Shown piece after piece: positions 26,981 through 35,544 of a stretch of DNA of 64,000 bases. Under the pieces are notes generated by a model. That model ran no database searches and was not told the origin of the DNA. It saw nothing but the letters and a program-made list of their open reading frames with translations. The stretch spans positions 62,001 to 126,000 of the forward strand of contig NZ_JAJIRN010000005.1 in the NCBI RefSeq assembly GCF_025717515.1. Direction: 5' to 3'. Numbering within the stretch: the stretch's first letter is position 1; every line of letters starts with the position of its first letter. Both the position numbers and the translations under genes were made by a program. Source of the stretch: Roseateles oligotrophus (GTDB taxonomy: Bacteria > Pseudomonadota > Gammaproteobacteria > Burkholderiales > Burkholderiaceae_C).

Positions 26981-28429
26981 CTAGGCGATAAATTTTCCAA
27001 GAAAATTCTTGAGGAGGCGGCGTAGCTCTGTGGCTAAAGGGTGTTTAGTCAAAAATACCGCACCGACGGCACAAGCGAGCCCGCAGGTGCCCAACGCCAG
27101 AAGGGTTAGCAATTGACTTTGGTGCAGGTGTTGAAAGTGGAAATACATGAGTGCAATGGGCAATGCCATGGCCAATATAGTTGTGATGGCACTCTGGCAC
27201 AGGACGCCAAACAGTTCTTTCCAGCAAACTCCAAGAGTTTTACGTACGCTGAAGGCCCAGATAGCGGTGCTGCATAGTGATGCTAGCGCTATTAGCTGCC
27301 CCAAGGTCTCCAGGCTACTCATTGTGCCAACAAGCATTGCTGCGACCGTGATGCATCCCGAAAGGAAGGTTGCGCGCATCAGTAAATCGGATCGACCTGC
27401 CGCGGTACTGCCGATTTCGAACAGTACAACAGGTGCGCCCAGGGCGCAGCTGAGCGCTAACCATCGCGTTAGGTTCACGCTCTCTCCCCATTGATTCCCA
27501 TACAGCACAACTGTGATCGGTAATGCGAGCAAGGCCAACAAGGCACAGAACATCCAGTTCAGCACGATGATATAGCTCATGGCCTTGAGTAATGCGGGTT
27601 TCATATCCTGCCCGGCGCGGCGCTGCTGCGAAAAAAGACTGAGGGCAACGCCTTGAACGGCGTCCATGATAAGTCTCGAAAACATTGAAACAAGGCCATT
27701 ACTTCGCGAGTACAAACCGGCAGCATGCATGTCTTGAAATTTGCCGAGCAAGAAATCTGGCGTTGAAACTACTATCGTAGTAATCACTGAAGTGCCTGCT
27801 AAACGCCCGCTAAAGCCAATTACCTCGGGAATCCCCTTCACGCTCAAACCCCACGGCGTGCCTGTAGGCCGCATCCATAGAGCAACCAGCGCATTGGCGA
27901 CTGTGGCAGCAAGACTGCCCCAGGCTAAGCTCATGACGCCATGACCGTAATAGGCCAAGCCTGTGGAAACGACGGCGCTAGACAGGGCTGCGGCAAGGCG
28001 CATCAACGCGACTCGTTCGAAGCGCATTTCACGCATCAATAATGCATAGGTGATGGAGCCGAACGGGTTGATTAGGTAGCCAACTGACATCACCACGAGA
28101 ACACCGCTGATTTTCGGCTCTTGATAAAAGGCGGCGGCGGGTACGGCGATGGCGGCTGTCAGGATTGCCAATGCAGCGCCAATTCCAAGCTGAATGGTCC
28201 AAACGGCAGAAATGCCTTCGGACGTGAGTTGCTTGACTTGCACGATGTACTGGCCGGCCCCCATGTCGCGAACGGTATTGGCCAGCAGTAGCAACGCCAT
28301 GCCAACCGAAAAAATCCCCATTTCACTAGGCGGCAACAAGCGCGCGATCGCCATGGAGGCGGCGATCGAAATGATCAATCCACAGTACCGATCCAGGAAG
28401 GAAAATAGCAGCGCCCGACGGGTGCTCAC
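26981..28429 (-). CDS. Oligosaccharide flippase (Wzx-like, MATE/PST superfamily)
   Basis: 482 aa, about twelve to fourteen hydrophobic helices, rich in Leu and Ala. The opening RALLFSFLDRYCGLIISIAASMAIARLLPPSEMGIFSV is typical of polysaccharide flippases: an Arg-Tyr pair in helix 1 and a LxPxExGxF motif. It should move the undecaprenyl-linked repeat unit to the periplasmic face for the ligase/polymerase at 17.7 kb. The start is GTG in a GTGA overlap with the preceding glycosyltransferase. No other flippase is seen in the window. Confidence 0.87.
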   Translation of the reverse strand: MSTRRALLFSFLDRYCGLIISIAASMAIARLLPPSEMGIFSVGMALLLLANTVRDMGAGQYIVQVKQLTSEGISAVWTIQLGIGAALAILTAAIAVPAAAFYQEPKISGVLVVMSVGYLINPFGSITYALLMREMRFERVALMRLAAALSSAVVSTGLAYYGHGVMSLAWGSLAATVANALVALWMRPTGTPWGLSVKGIPEVIGFSGRLAGTSVITTIVVSTPDFLLGKFQDMHAAGLYSRSNGLVSMFSRLIMDAVQGVALSLFSQQRRAGQDMKPALLKAMSYIIVLNWMFCALLALLALPITVVLYGNQWGESVNLTRWLALSCALGAPVVLFEIGSTAAGRSDLLMRATFLSGCITVAAMLVGTMSSLETLGQLIALASLCSTAIWAFSVRKTLGVCWKELFGVLCQSAITTILAMALPIALMYFHFQHLHQSQLLTLLALGTCGLACAVGAVFLTKHPLATELRRLLKNFLGKFIA

Positions 28430-29688
28430 TTGCTTGCACCTTGGTGTGCCAAATCGTCTAGGAGTTTGGCCAAGATTGCGGTTCGACCTTTCCGCGATGA
28501 TTCTTCAACAGCTTGCTGGGAGGCCATGGAAAGTAGTGGGTCTAAATTTGGAGCAACGACACTTAGCAATAGGTCGGCGATTTTGGATGCGTCATCCAGC
28601 GGCGCCAACGTTCGAATGTCGGCCGCAAACAGGGTGGCAGCCGTGTCTCCTTCGGGGTCTGTTAAACAGACGAGAGGGCGCCGAGCACGGAGATATTCGT
28701 ACAACTTGGCCGGGATTTGTGCGTTGCAGTTGCGCGCTTGAAGAATCAACAGCCCATCTGCTCTTAGCATCTCGGATAGTGCTTGTTGATAGGGAACCGC
28801 AGGTAGCACTTGGAGGTACGCTGATACGCCATTTTCAATCGCTAAGCGATGGAGCATGTCTTCTGCGACGGCGGCACGAAAGCGCAGCTTAAGGCGGTCG
28901 GGATGGATGCGTCCGGCCTTATGTAGCAACGCAAGCGCCTGAATCAGTTGGGTCGGATCGCGCTCGCTGGGATAGACAATGCCGCTGTGCAGCAATGTAA
29001 AGGCTCCAGGATTGAGTGGGGTTTTGTCCGCCGAAGCCTCGGCTCGACTGAACGTCTCTTCGTCATAGCCATTCTCGAGCAGGCTAATTCTATGGGCCGC
29101 TTCAGGGTAGCGCTGTTGATACTCTTTACTCGCGCTGGGCGTTGTGAAAGTGCATCGAGCGGCCTTGGAAATCGCTAGGGTTTCAATACGCTTGAACGCA
29201 TGCCAAGTCAAAGGATCTTCCGGGTAGCCGTTTTGCGCCATCGGGTCACGAAAGTCAGCGACCCAAGGCAGACCTGATCGTCGCTGCAGTTCAGCTCCGA
29301 TCAAGTGGGCCGTGGCGATTGGGTAGGTACTCCAGAGTACATCTGGTCGGAACTCCTTGATCATTTTCATACCGACGCGTACGGCATCAAATTTCCAACT
29401 CGCCCAACGATCTGGTCTGGCCATTGCGCCAAAATAGCGGCCACCTATTGCCAAGTGGCGAGCGGCGTCTAGGGCTAGTGCTCTACGCACAATACTACCA
29501 CTCGGTATCTCCTGGCTTAGGTCGTCGCTGGTTCTTTCATACGCAGTTGTTCTTGCCGTTAGAACCAGTGGCTGCCAACCTAGCATAGGGAGGTGTTGCG
29601 CGAATCGCAGCGTGCGTTGTATGCCGCTGCTGCCAGCCAGAGGCGGAAAATGAAAAGCCACCATCAAAACGCGTTTGTGTTTATTCAC
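28426..29688 (-). CDS. Glycosyltransferase (GT4-like)
   Basis: 420 aa. The N terminus KRVLMVAFHFPPLAGSSGIQRTLRFAQHLP is the common start of WbuB-like GT-B enzymes. LWSTYPIATAHLIG and PWVADFRDPMAQNGYP are typical of this subgroup. The C-terminal domain has LHSGIVYPSERDP and IPAKLYEYLRARRPLVCL, which hold the donor-phosphate region. It is the fourth free-standing glycosyltransferase of the locus. A GTGA overlap couples it to the flippase. The sugar is unknown. Confidence 0.85.
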   Translation of the reverse strand: MNKHKRVLMVAFHFPPLAGSSGIQRTLRFAQHLPMLGWQPLVLTARTTAYERTSDDLSQEIPSGSIVRRALALDAARHLAIGGRYFGAMARPDRWASWKFDAVRVGMKMIKEFRPDVLWSTYPIATAHLIGAELQRRSGLPWVADFRDPMAQNGYPEDPLTWHAFKRIETLAISKAARCTFTTPSASKEYQQRYPEAAHRISLLENGYDEETFSRAEASADKTPLNPGAFTLLHSGIVYPSERDPTQLIQALALLHKAGRIHPDRLKLRFRAAVAEDMLHRLAIENGVSAYLQVLPAVPYQQALSEMLRADGLLILQARNCNAQIPAKLYEYLRARRPLVCLTDPEGDTAATLFAADIRTLAPLDDASKIADLLLSVVAPNLDPLLSMASQQAVEESSRKGRTAILAKLLDDLAHQGASK

Positions 29689-29871
29689 GACGAAATTATA
29701 TATATGTTTGGCGTAAAGAACAGGTGAGTCTATGGTCAGGTGGCGTTGTGTTAATTGTCCGAAGGTGCTTGGTATGCTTCAAATAGAGGTGAATTCGCGC
29801 ATTTTGCAAAGGAAAAGCTTTTTTTTTGTGATTTTTTTTTTGAATAGAATCGCCTCTGAATGAAGATCTGG

Positions 29872-30579
29872 CTATGGTGAAGGGGAGCGTTCGTCCGTCA
29901 TTTTGGGTTCTGAGTTGCCAGAATCATTGCTGCTCGCAGTTGGTTCGTCCTCGTTCCATTCTCCTGCTGCTTCCAGACGTTTTCTTAAGCCGGTGTTTTT
30001 GAATCCTAGTGAAGATGCGCGGTGAGCTTGTTTAAGTGCCATTTTGAACTCACCAAGATCGGCATATATCATGCCAAGATTGTAGAGCGTAAATGGGTTG
30101 TCGTTGGTTTGTGCTAGGATTATATCTAAATGCTGAAGAGCTTCAGATTTGCGTTTATTTTTACCTAAATAGCCTGCGTAAATCATTCTTACAATATTGT
30201 CGTCGGGGCGAAAACGAATGGCTCTGTCTAGCCAACACTCAACGGTGTAGATCGAGCCGATCGGCTTGTCCCTTTTCTCGCGCTCGCCTAGCCGAATCAT
30301 AGCGAGAAGAGCCTTTGGTTGATTTGGGATGGCACGCAGGGTATAGCCAATATCCGCACCGAAAGAGCTGGTCATGCTTTTTGTTAGAGATTCCACGGCA
30401 GGACTAAAGTGGTAATTGTATACTACCTGTAATTTGCCTAAATCGCTACGAACATCCCAGGGTCCGTAGCCATTTTCCAATTCACCGCACATGGATGTGT
30501 TTGCTTGGGTCGCTGGTGAGAGGGTGATCAATATTGAAAATATGGTTGATATGGTCGCAGTGGTGGAAGGTATTTTCAT
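29872..30579 (-). CDS. Secreted TPR-repeat protein
   Basis: 235 aa. An N-terminal hydrophobic stretch (ISTIFSILITLSPATQANTS) is a probable Sec signal. Residues about 115-200 contain two to three TPR-like helix pairs (IRMIYAGYLGKNKRKSEALQHLDIIL, PFTLYNLGMIYADLGEFKMALKQAHRA). The tail is polar. TPR proteins of this kind occur in exosortase polysaccharide loci and may scaffold an envelope complex. No enzyme motif is seen. Base composition is more AT-rich than in the left cluster. About 300 AT-rich bases separate it from the GNAT gene, so it may have its own promoter. Confidence 0.72.
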   Translation of the reverse strand: MKIPSTTATISTIFSILITLSPATQANTSMCGELENGYGPWDVRSDLGKLQVVYNYHFSPAVESLTKSMTSSFGADIGYTLRAIPNQPKALLAMIRLGEREKRDKPIGSIYTVECWLDRAIRFRPDDNIVRMIYAGYLGKNKRKSEALQHLDIILAQTNDNPFTLYNLGMIYADLGEFKMALKQAHRASSLGFKNTGLRKRLEAAGEWNEDEPTASSNDSGNSEPKMTDERSPSP

Positions 30580-30885
30580 GTTTGGGGCGTGTTTCGTTGC
30601 TATTTGTTTCGACGGGGTAATGATATTTAATTGAATAAAAATTAATAATCTATATATTCGTCGGTTGTCAATATGATATATATTAATTGTTGATTTTGAA
30701 TTAATAATTTAATCAAAATTCTGGATTTGCGTTGGGAATTTTATAGTAATTATCTGATCTTTGTATTTTATTGCGTGGCGTTATGTTTTTGATCATGGTG
30801 CCGCGTATGTGGGTCTATAATTTTTGATTGGTATAAATCAAGTTTTTAAACCTGCTTAGGGTATTTTACTTGGTTTTCATTTTAA
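30580..30885 (-). other. AT-rich intergenic region, probable promoter of the TPR gene
   Basis: About 300 bases of unusually AT-rich DNA in a GC-rich chromosome, with several ATTAAT/AATTAAT runs around 30630-30720. No gene is seen. The position fits a promoter for the TPR gene on the - strand. The composition could attract H-NS-like silencers, which is inference. No specific -10/-35 pair is claimed. Confidence 0.4.
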
Positions 30886-31605
30886 TCATGTTTTTATTGG
30901 AATTTTCAACTCAATACTTGGCGTCTGAGTCTTCGATAAAGTGATGTAAGGCAACTTGCGCCCCGGTAGTAATGCAATTTGCAGTGACCCCCATCTGAGA
31001 AAACTACAGGTTCCAATATGCACGGCGCCTAATCTTTCATGTGATTGAATTGACGCCGGATTGAAAATCGAAATTCTACTGAAGGTCCAAGAAATATTAT
31101 TTTCCAGAAGATGCTTGTTGACCGTATCCCACAGAGTCTTGGCAACCCTAGTGAGGCGAAAATTTGGCGCGACATAGACGTCGTAGTCCCATACTCCCTG
31201 TGCGTTGTCTGGGAGGGTGAACTTGCAGTGAACTTCGTCTTCGTCGTAGTATTTAAATGCTAGCCATATATGTCCTGCGAAGCTTTCTTTCACAGTGGCG
31301 GCGAAGCAGACGTGACCTCTGGAAAAGCGACCGTTGTTGACTAGGTCATTTCTCGGAAATTGACTTGAAAGTGGGTTTGATGCATTAATCTTCTTGACTT
31401 CCGTTTTGTTGCTGGGATGCGGAAGAAGGTTGTTTTTTTTAATGGGTTGGGCACAAAGAAGATATACCTGAAAAATTGCCCGCCCATTCGTGCAGATTGA
31501 TATCGCTCGGCTTATCCAATAAAGTAGCTTTGCCGAGCGACTTGCGGCCAATTTTGTCATTGGAAGCTTGGTTGCTGTTGCTAGCATTTTTCCGGAATTC
31601 AGCAT
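30886..31605 (-). CDS. GNAT-like acetyltransferase
   Basis: 239 aa, starting one base after the hydrolase 1 stop. Residues about 90-220 look like a GNAT fold: CFAATVKESFAGHIWLAFKYYDEDEV (beta strands), VWDYDVYVAPNFRLTRVAKTLWD (the acetyl-CoA pyrophosphate loop region), and ISIFNPASIQSHERLGAVHIGTCSFLRWG (the C-terminal NxxSxxxHxRLGF-like motif). It may acylate a sugar or the product of the carrier-protein module. The first 60 residues are poorly conserved-looking and rich in Lys and Ile. GC content is low compared with neighbours. Confidence 0.72.
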   Translation of the reverse strand: MLNSGKMLATATKLPMTKLAASRSAKLLYWISRAISICTNGRAIFQVYLLCAQPIKKNNLLPHPSNKTEVKKINASNPLSSQFPRNDLVNNGRFSRGHVCFAATVKESFAGHIWLAFKYYDEDEVHCKFTLPDNAQGVWDYDVYVAPNFRLTRVAKTLWDTVNKHLLENNISWTFSRISIFNPASIQSHERLGAVHIGTCSFLRWGSLQIALLPGRKLPYITLSKTQTPSIELKIPIKT

Positions 31606-31606
31606 G

Positions 31607-32485
31607 TCAATGTTTGTGACTCGTTAAATTATCATTAAGCCAAGATTGTATTTTTGTAATAATTTTCTCTTTTTCTGCGGAGGACGAAAATGTATGGTCG
31701 GCCGCTAGGGGATCTATGCGGCTTAATGTTGATTTAGATGAAAATCTTCTGGCACCTTTTGATGAGTTTGAGTATTCAATAAATTCTTTGGCTGTGTAGT
31801 CCTGTCCACTAAGTATTAATAAGATACTCAGCTTGTCGTTCGATAAGGCACGCGCCATGCGGGTTTGAAAGGAAGTATGCGCTATTGCTGGCGAAGATGA
31901 GGCTCGAGACGCTTGCTTAATATTTTCGCCTAAACCGCTGATGGCAGATGCCGGAACCTTTCCGCTGAATAGCTTGCGCCAGAACTCTGGCTGCCGAAGT
32001 CGTTGTAAATAGTAATATTTGACTTGCGTGCGTGCTAGGCTCTCTGCTGAACGCACCCAAGGATTGACGATTATTACGTTTTTGACTCGATCATCTAGGG
32101 TGTCATCGAAATATAGCAGGCTTGCGGAAGCGCCATCACAAAGGCCCCAAAGAGTGATTTGATTTAAATGAGGCTGGGCCTTCATTAATGCGTCAATTGC
32201 CGCCTTAATGTCGGGGGTAACCGCTAGAAAGTCACGAGCCAATCCACTGCTGTCTCCCATACCCCGGTAGTCAAAGCGCAGGGTGGCAAAACCTTTGCTC
32301 GCAAGCGACCGCGCTAGCTGCACGAAGAGTCGGTGGCTACCTGCTCGGTACTGCGGCCCCCCAACTACGATCACGACGCCAAGGTCGTTACTTGGGTGCG
32401 TAGGCTTTGGTGTAGACACAATGCCGAGTAAATTTTCTCCTTCGCAGTGAAAGTTAAGTACACTTTCAACATATGGTCGATTCAT
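31607..32485 (-). CDS. Hydrolase 1, exosortase A system-associated (alpha/beta hydrolase)
   Basis: 292 aa, single-domain alpha/beta hydrolase. Strand-turn motifs are VVIVVGGPQYRAGSHR and LRFDYRGMGDSSG. The nucleophile elbow reads Gly-Leu-Cys-Asp-Gly (114-118), so Cys116 occupies the position that is usually Ser. A late His (ADHTFSS) could complete the triad. The family is TIGR03100. It overlaps hydrolase 2 by ATGA, and the two nearly always travel together in XrtA loci. The substrate is unknown; thioester or acyl-enzyme chemistry on the nearby carrier protein is a guess. Confidence 0.88.
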   Translation of the reverse strand: MNRPYVESVLNFHCEGENLLGIVSTPKPTHPSNDLGVVIVVGGPQYRAGSHRLFVQLARSLASKGFATLRFDYRGMGDSSGLARDFLAVTPDIKAAIDALMKAQPHLNQITLWGLCDGASASLLYFDDTLDDRVKNVIIVNPWVRSAESLARTQVKYYYLQRLRQPEFWRKLFSGKVPASAISGLGENIKQASRASSSPAIAHTSFQTRMARALSNDKLSILLILSGQDYTAKEFIEYSNSSKGARRFSSKSTLSRIDPLAADHTFSSSAEKEKIITKIQSWLNDNLTSHKH

Positions 32486-33375
32486 ATCCTTGTAGCCCTA
32501 TTTTTTTCAGATATTTCACTCTCAGTTAAGAAGGCGGCGCAAGTCGCTGTGACCAGTGCCGGGGCGTCTTCGATTTCTTGGGTCTGCCAAAACGAAGGGC
32601 CTTGAATCAGCTGGATTTGGCCAGCGAAATCCGCAGCGGCCCATTTCTTTAGGTGTTGCTGGTTAGCGGGCGTGGGTTCTGCGTCTTCGCGGCTGCTCAA
32701 TTCAAACCACGCCAATCTGAAACTGTCAATGCTGTCGGCGGCACGGGTGGAAGGGGGCAGCAATGCCGCCTGTTCCAGACCTCGAGCCAATGCAGCCGAC
32801 AAAGCGTAGCCGGCAATCTCCAGCGATTGCCCCTGCGCCAAAGCCAGTTTCATCTCATCCATCAAACCCTTGCTATTGCCGCTTAACATATCGGCGGCCA
32901 ACTTGATCCGCAAGAATTGCTGCAGGATCAGTTTTCCGGATATCGCGGGCTGCCAAAAGCAGAAGTGACTCGGCTCGTTCAATTTGGCCGCAGCATCGAC
33001 TGCGACCAAACACCCGGCGCGCAGACCCCATAGCCACAAAGGCGCATTGGCATGTGCCTCGTCACGTTCTGTCAACCAGTCGACCGCCTTCACCACATCG
33101 TTGACCCAGCCGTCCCAACTGGCGTCGCCAAAGTCACCCGAACTGTCGCCGCAGCCGTGCAAATCGATTTGCAAAACACTGAACCCGGCCGCGGCCAGTG
33201 CGCGCGATTGAATCGCGGCCATTCGGCGGGACTTGTTCATCTCTTCCGCAAATGGGTGCACATAGACCACTCGCCCGAGCACAGTGCCACCTTGCGAGGC
33301 GTGGAAGATACAGAAACGCTGGCCTGTGGAGGGCGGCGCTGCGGGCAAAAAGAAGGCGTGTGGCGCTTGGGTCAC
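32482..33375 (-). CDS. Hydrolase 2, exosortase A system-associated (alpha/beta hydrolase fold)
   Basis: 297 aa. It shares the fold of hydrolase 1: VVYVHPFAEEMNKSRRM near the oxyanion strand, and LQIDLHGCGDSSGDFG. At the elbow the sequence is Gly-Leu-Arg-Ala-Gly (117-121), with Arg119 in place of the nucleophile, so classical hydrolysis looks impossible at that site. It may be a non-catalytic partner of hydrolase 1, or use another residue. The family is TIGR03101. It lies 40 bases downstream of the carrier protein gene, in the same direction, and is probably in one operon with it. Confidence 0.87.
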   Translation of the reverse strand: MTQAPHAFFLPAAPPSTGQRFCIFHASQGGTVLGRVVYVHPFAEEMNKSRRMAAIQSRALAAAGFSVLQIDLHGCGDSSGDFGDASWDGWVNDVVKAVDWLTERDEAHANAPLWLWGLRAGCLVAVDAAAKLNEPSHFCFWQPAISGKLILQQFLRIKLAADMLSGNSKGLMDEMKLALAQGQSLEIAGYALSAALARGLEQAALLPPSTRAADSIDSFRLAWFELSSREDAEPTPANQQHLKKWAAADFAGQIQLIQGPSFWQTQEIEDAPALVTATCAAFLTESEISEKNRATRI

Positions 33376-33415
33376 GGCAGAAGTTTGTTTCTCGTCTTTT
33401 CTAAGGATAGCTTGG

Positions 33416-33667
33416 TCAAGCAGCCAACTTGGCGGTCACGAAGTCGGTCAAGGAGCCTACGGTGCCAAAGGTTTCTCCGTCGATTTCGTCGTCATCGACC
33501 ATGATGCCGAGTTGATCTTCTAGGCTGGTGATCAGGTTCACTACGGCCATTGAGTCAAGCTCGGGGATGGCTCCTAGCAAATGAGTGCTTCTATCAAAGC
33601 CGGCGCTTCGGCCGCCCAGGCTCAAGACATCATCCAAAATCCGTAGTATTTGCTGTTGCGTATCCAT
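33416..33667 (-). CDS. Acyl carrier protein of the exosortase A module
   Basis: 83 aa from the ATG that gives a normal carrier-protein length; an in-frame ATG at 33835 would add 56 residues without recognisable features. The core is a four-helix ACP. ELDSMAVVNLI carries the phosphopantetheine attachment serine at residue 39, followed by an acidic helix (DDDEIDGETFGTVGSL). It should be loaded with an acyl or aminoacyl group by the ligase encoded divergently at 33.9 kb. It is too diverged to be the housekeeping AcpP. It is the first gene of the leftward run. Confidence 0.88.
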   Translation of the reverse strand: MDTQQQILRILDDVLSLGGRSAGFDRSTHLLGAIPELDSMAVVNLITSLEDQLGIMVDDDEIDGETFGTVGSLTDFVTAKLAA

Positions 33668-33916
33668 ATATTGCTTGAAGTCCTGTTGTTGCTCGCTCGC
33701 AAAAAAACGTTGCGGGCAGGGCACACCAAACAAGTCGGGTGCCCATGAGAAGAGATTCGGCATCTTATCTGCTGCGCTGAAGTTTACGTGGGCAGTATTG
33801 CCGCCGCAGTTCGGTGAAATCTCACACGTTTTCATGCTTGTCGCGTCAATAGCCAGGGCAAATCGGTGTGCGATACTTTTCCGTCAAATTGTGCCCACTT
33901 CATATTCCACATCAGC
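33668..33916. promoter_or_regulatory. Divergent promoter region between ACP and ligase genes
   Basis: About 250 bases separate the carrier-protein gene (-) and the acyl-CoA-ligase gene (+). Both belong to the same module, so the region is expected to hold back-to-back promoters, perhaps under a shared regulator. No convincing -35/-10 hexamers or operator repeats were recognised by eye. In-frame extensions of both genes run into this region but lack family-specific sequence. Confidence 0.45.
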
Positions 33917-35521
33917 ATGCCCGAATCGATTCGTTTGAATGAGCTCTTGTCCTGCGCGGCGGAGCGATTTGCCGATGCGCCGGCGCTGCAATACGGCCAG
34001 AATCGGCAGAGCTATGCAGAGCTGAATGCCGAGGTCGATGCTTTTGCCTCCGGCTTGATGGCGCTGGGCGTGCAGCGGGGCGAAAGAGTTGCGATCTACC
34101 TGGAAAAGCGCTTCGAGACGGTGATCGCCAGTTTTGGTGCGCCGGCGGCAGGCGCGGTGTTCGTGCCGCTGAACCCCTTGCTCAAAGCCGAGCAAGTCGC
34201 ATTCATCATGCAGGACTGTGATGTGCGGGTGCTGCTGACATCGCCCGAGCGCTACGCCTTGCTGGGCGAAACCTTGCAGACTTGCCCGGCGCTGCGCCAT
34301 GTGGTGCTGACCGAGGGCGCGCAGAAGCCCGAAGCAGGGCAGGGTCATGGCCTGATTGGCTGGAGCGAGTTGCTGGCTGCGCCTGCATGTGCCGGCCACC
34401 GCGTCATCGACACCGATATGGCCGCGATTCTCTACACATCGGGTTCGACCGGCCGGCCCAAGGGCGTGGTGCTGTCGCATCGCAATATGGTGGCCGGCGC
34501 CAAGAGTGTGGCGTCCTATCTTGAGAACAATGCGCGGGACACCTTGCTGGCCGCTTTGCCTTTGTCCTTTGATGCCGGTTTCAGTCAATTGACCACCGCT
34601 TTTCATAGCGGCGCGCGGGTGGTGCTCTTGAATTACCTGATGCCTCGCGATGTGTTGAAGGCGATGGAGCGCGAGAAGGTCACCGGCCTGACCGCCGTGC
34701 CGCCGCTCTATATCCAGTTGGCGCAACTGGAGTGGCCGGCCCCCATCAAGGAGAACCTGCGCTACTTTGCCAACACCGGCGGGCGCATGCCGCGCGAGAC
34801 CTTGGATAGGCTGCGCGCTCATGTGCCGGCGGCCAAGCCGTTTTTGATGTACGGCCTGACCGAAGCCTTTCGCTCGACCTATTTGCCGCCGACCGAGGTG
34901 GACCGCCGGCCCGACTCCATTGGCAAGGCCATTCCTAACGCCGAAATTCTGGTGCTGCGCGAGGACGGCAGCCCTTGCGAGGCGGAGGAGCCGGGCGAGT
35001 TGGTGCACCGCGGCGCCTTGGTCGGCATGGGCTATTGGAACGACGCCGAAAAGACGGCCGAGCGCTACAAGCTCTTGCCGGCAGGGGCTCCGGGTCGGCA
35101 TTCCGGGCTGCAACTGCCCGAATATGCGGTGTTCTCCGGCGACACCGTGCGCCGGGATGCCGAAGGGTATTTGTACTTCATCGGTCGGCGCGACGAGATG
35201 ATGAAGACCTCGGGCTACCGGGTTAGCCCGACGGAGGTTGAAGAGATTCTGTACGCCAGCAAGTTGGTTGGTGAATGCGTCGCCTTCGGTGTTGATCACC
35301 CCACTTTGGGTCAGGCGATCCAGGTGATCGCCACGGCGCCAAGCGGGGCGGCCGAGCTGGACATGGCCGCGCTGCAAGCGGCGTGCCGCCAGCACATGCC
35401 AGCCTATATGGTGCCGGCCGGCATCGAGGTGCAGGTGGGGCCCTTGCCGCGCAACCCCAACGGCAAAATCGATCGCAAGCTGCTGTCTACCGCGTGGGTA
35501 GAACGCCACCTCGCCTCCTGA
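33917..35521 (+). CDS. Acyl-CoA ligase (AMP-forming), exosortase A system-associated
   Basis: 534 aa from the ATG at MPESIRLNELL; an extension to 33866 is possible. It is an ANL enzyme with the P-loop YTSGSTGRPKGVVLSH, MYGLTEAFRSTYLPP, GDTVRRDAEGYLYFIGRRDEMMKTSGYR, and the C-terminal catalytic lysine in NPNGKIDRK. Family TIGR03098 (ligase_PEP_1) fits by context. It should adenylate a carboxylic or amino acid and pass it to CoA or, more likely here, to the carrier protein encoded divergently. It is followed after 23 bases by the PLP decarboxylase. The substrate is unknown. Confidence 0.9.
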   Translation: MPESIRLNELLSCAAERFADAPALQYGQNRQSYAELNAEVDAFASGLMALGVQRGERVAIYLEKRFETVIASFGAPAAGAVFVPLNPLLKAEQVAFIMQDCDVRVLLTSPERYALLGETLQTCPALRHVVLTEGAQKPEAGQGHGLIGWSELLAAPACAGHRVIDTDMAAILYTSGSTGRPKGVVLSHRNMVAGAKSVASYLENNARDTLLAALPLSFDAGFSQLTTAFHSGARVVLLNYLMPRDVLKAMEREKVTGLTAVPPLYIQLAQLEWPAPIKENLRYFANTGGRMPRETLDRLRAHVPAAKPFLMYGLTEAFRSTYLPPTEVDRRPDSIGKAIPNAEILVLREDGSPCEAEEPGELVHRGALVGMGYWNDAEKTAERYKLLPAGAPGRHSGLQLPEYAVFSGDTVRRDAEGYLYFIGRRDEMMKTSGYRVSPTEVEEILYASKLVGECVAFGVDHPTLGQAIQVIATAPSGAAELDMAALQAACRQHMPAYMVPAGIEVQVGPLPRNPNGKIDRKLLSTAWVERHLAS

Positions 35522-35544
35522 ATACTTTAGAGATACCCCAAGCC

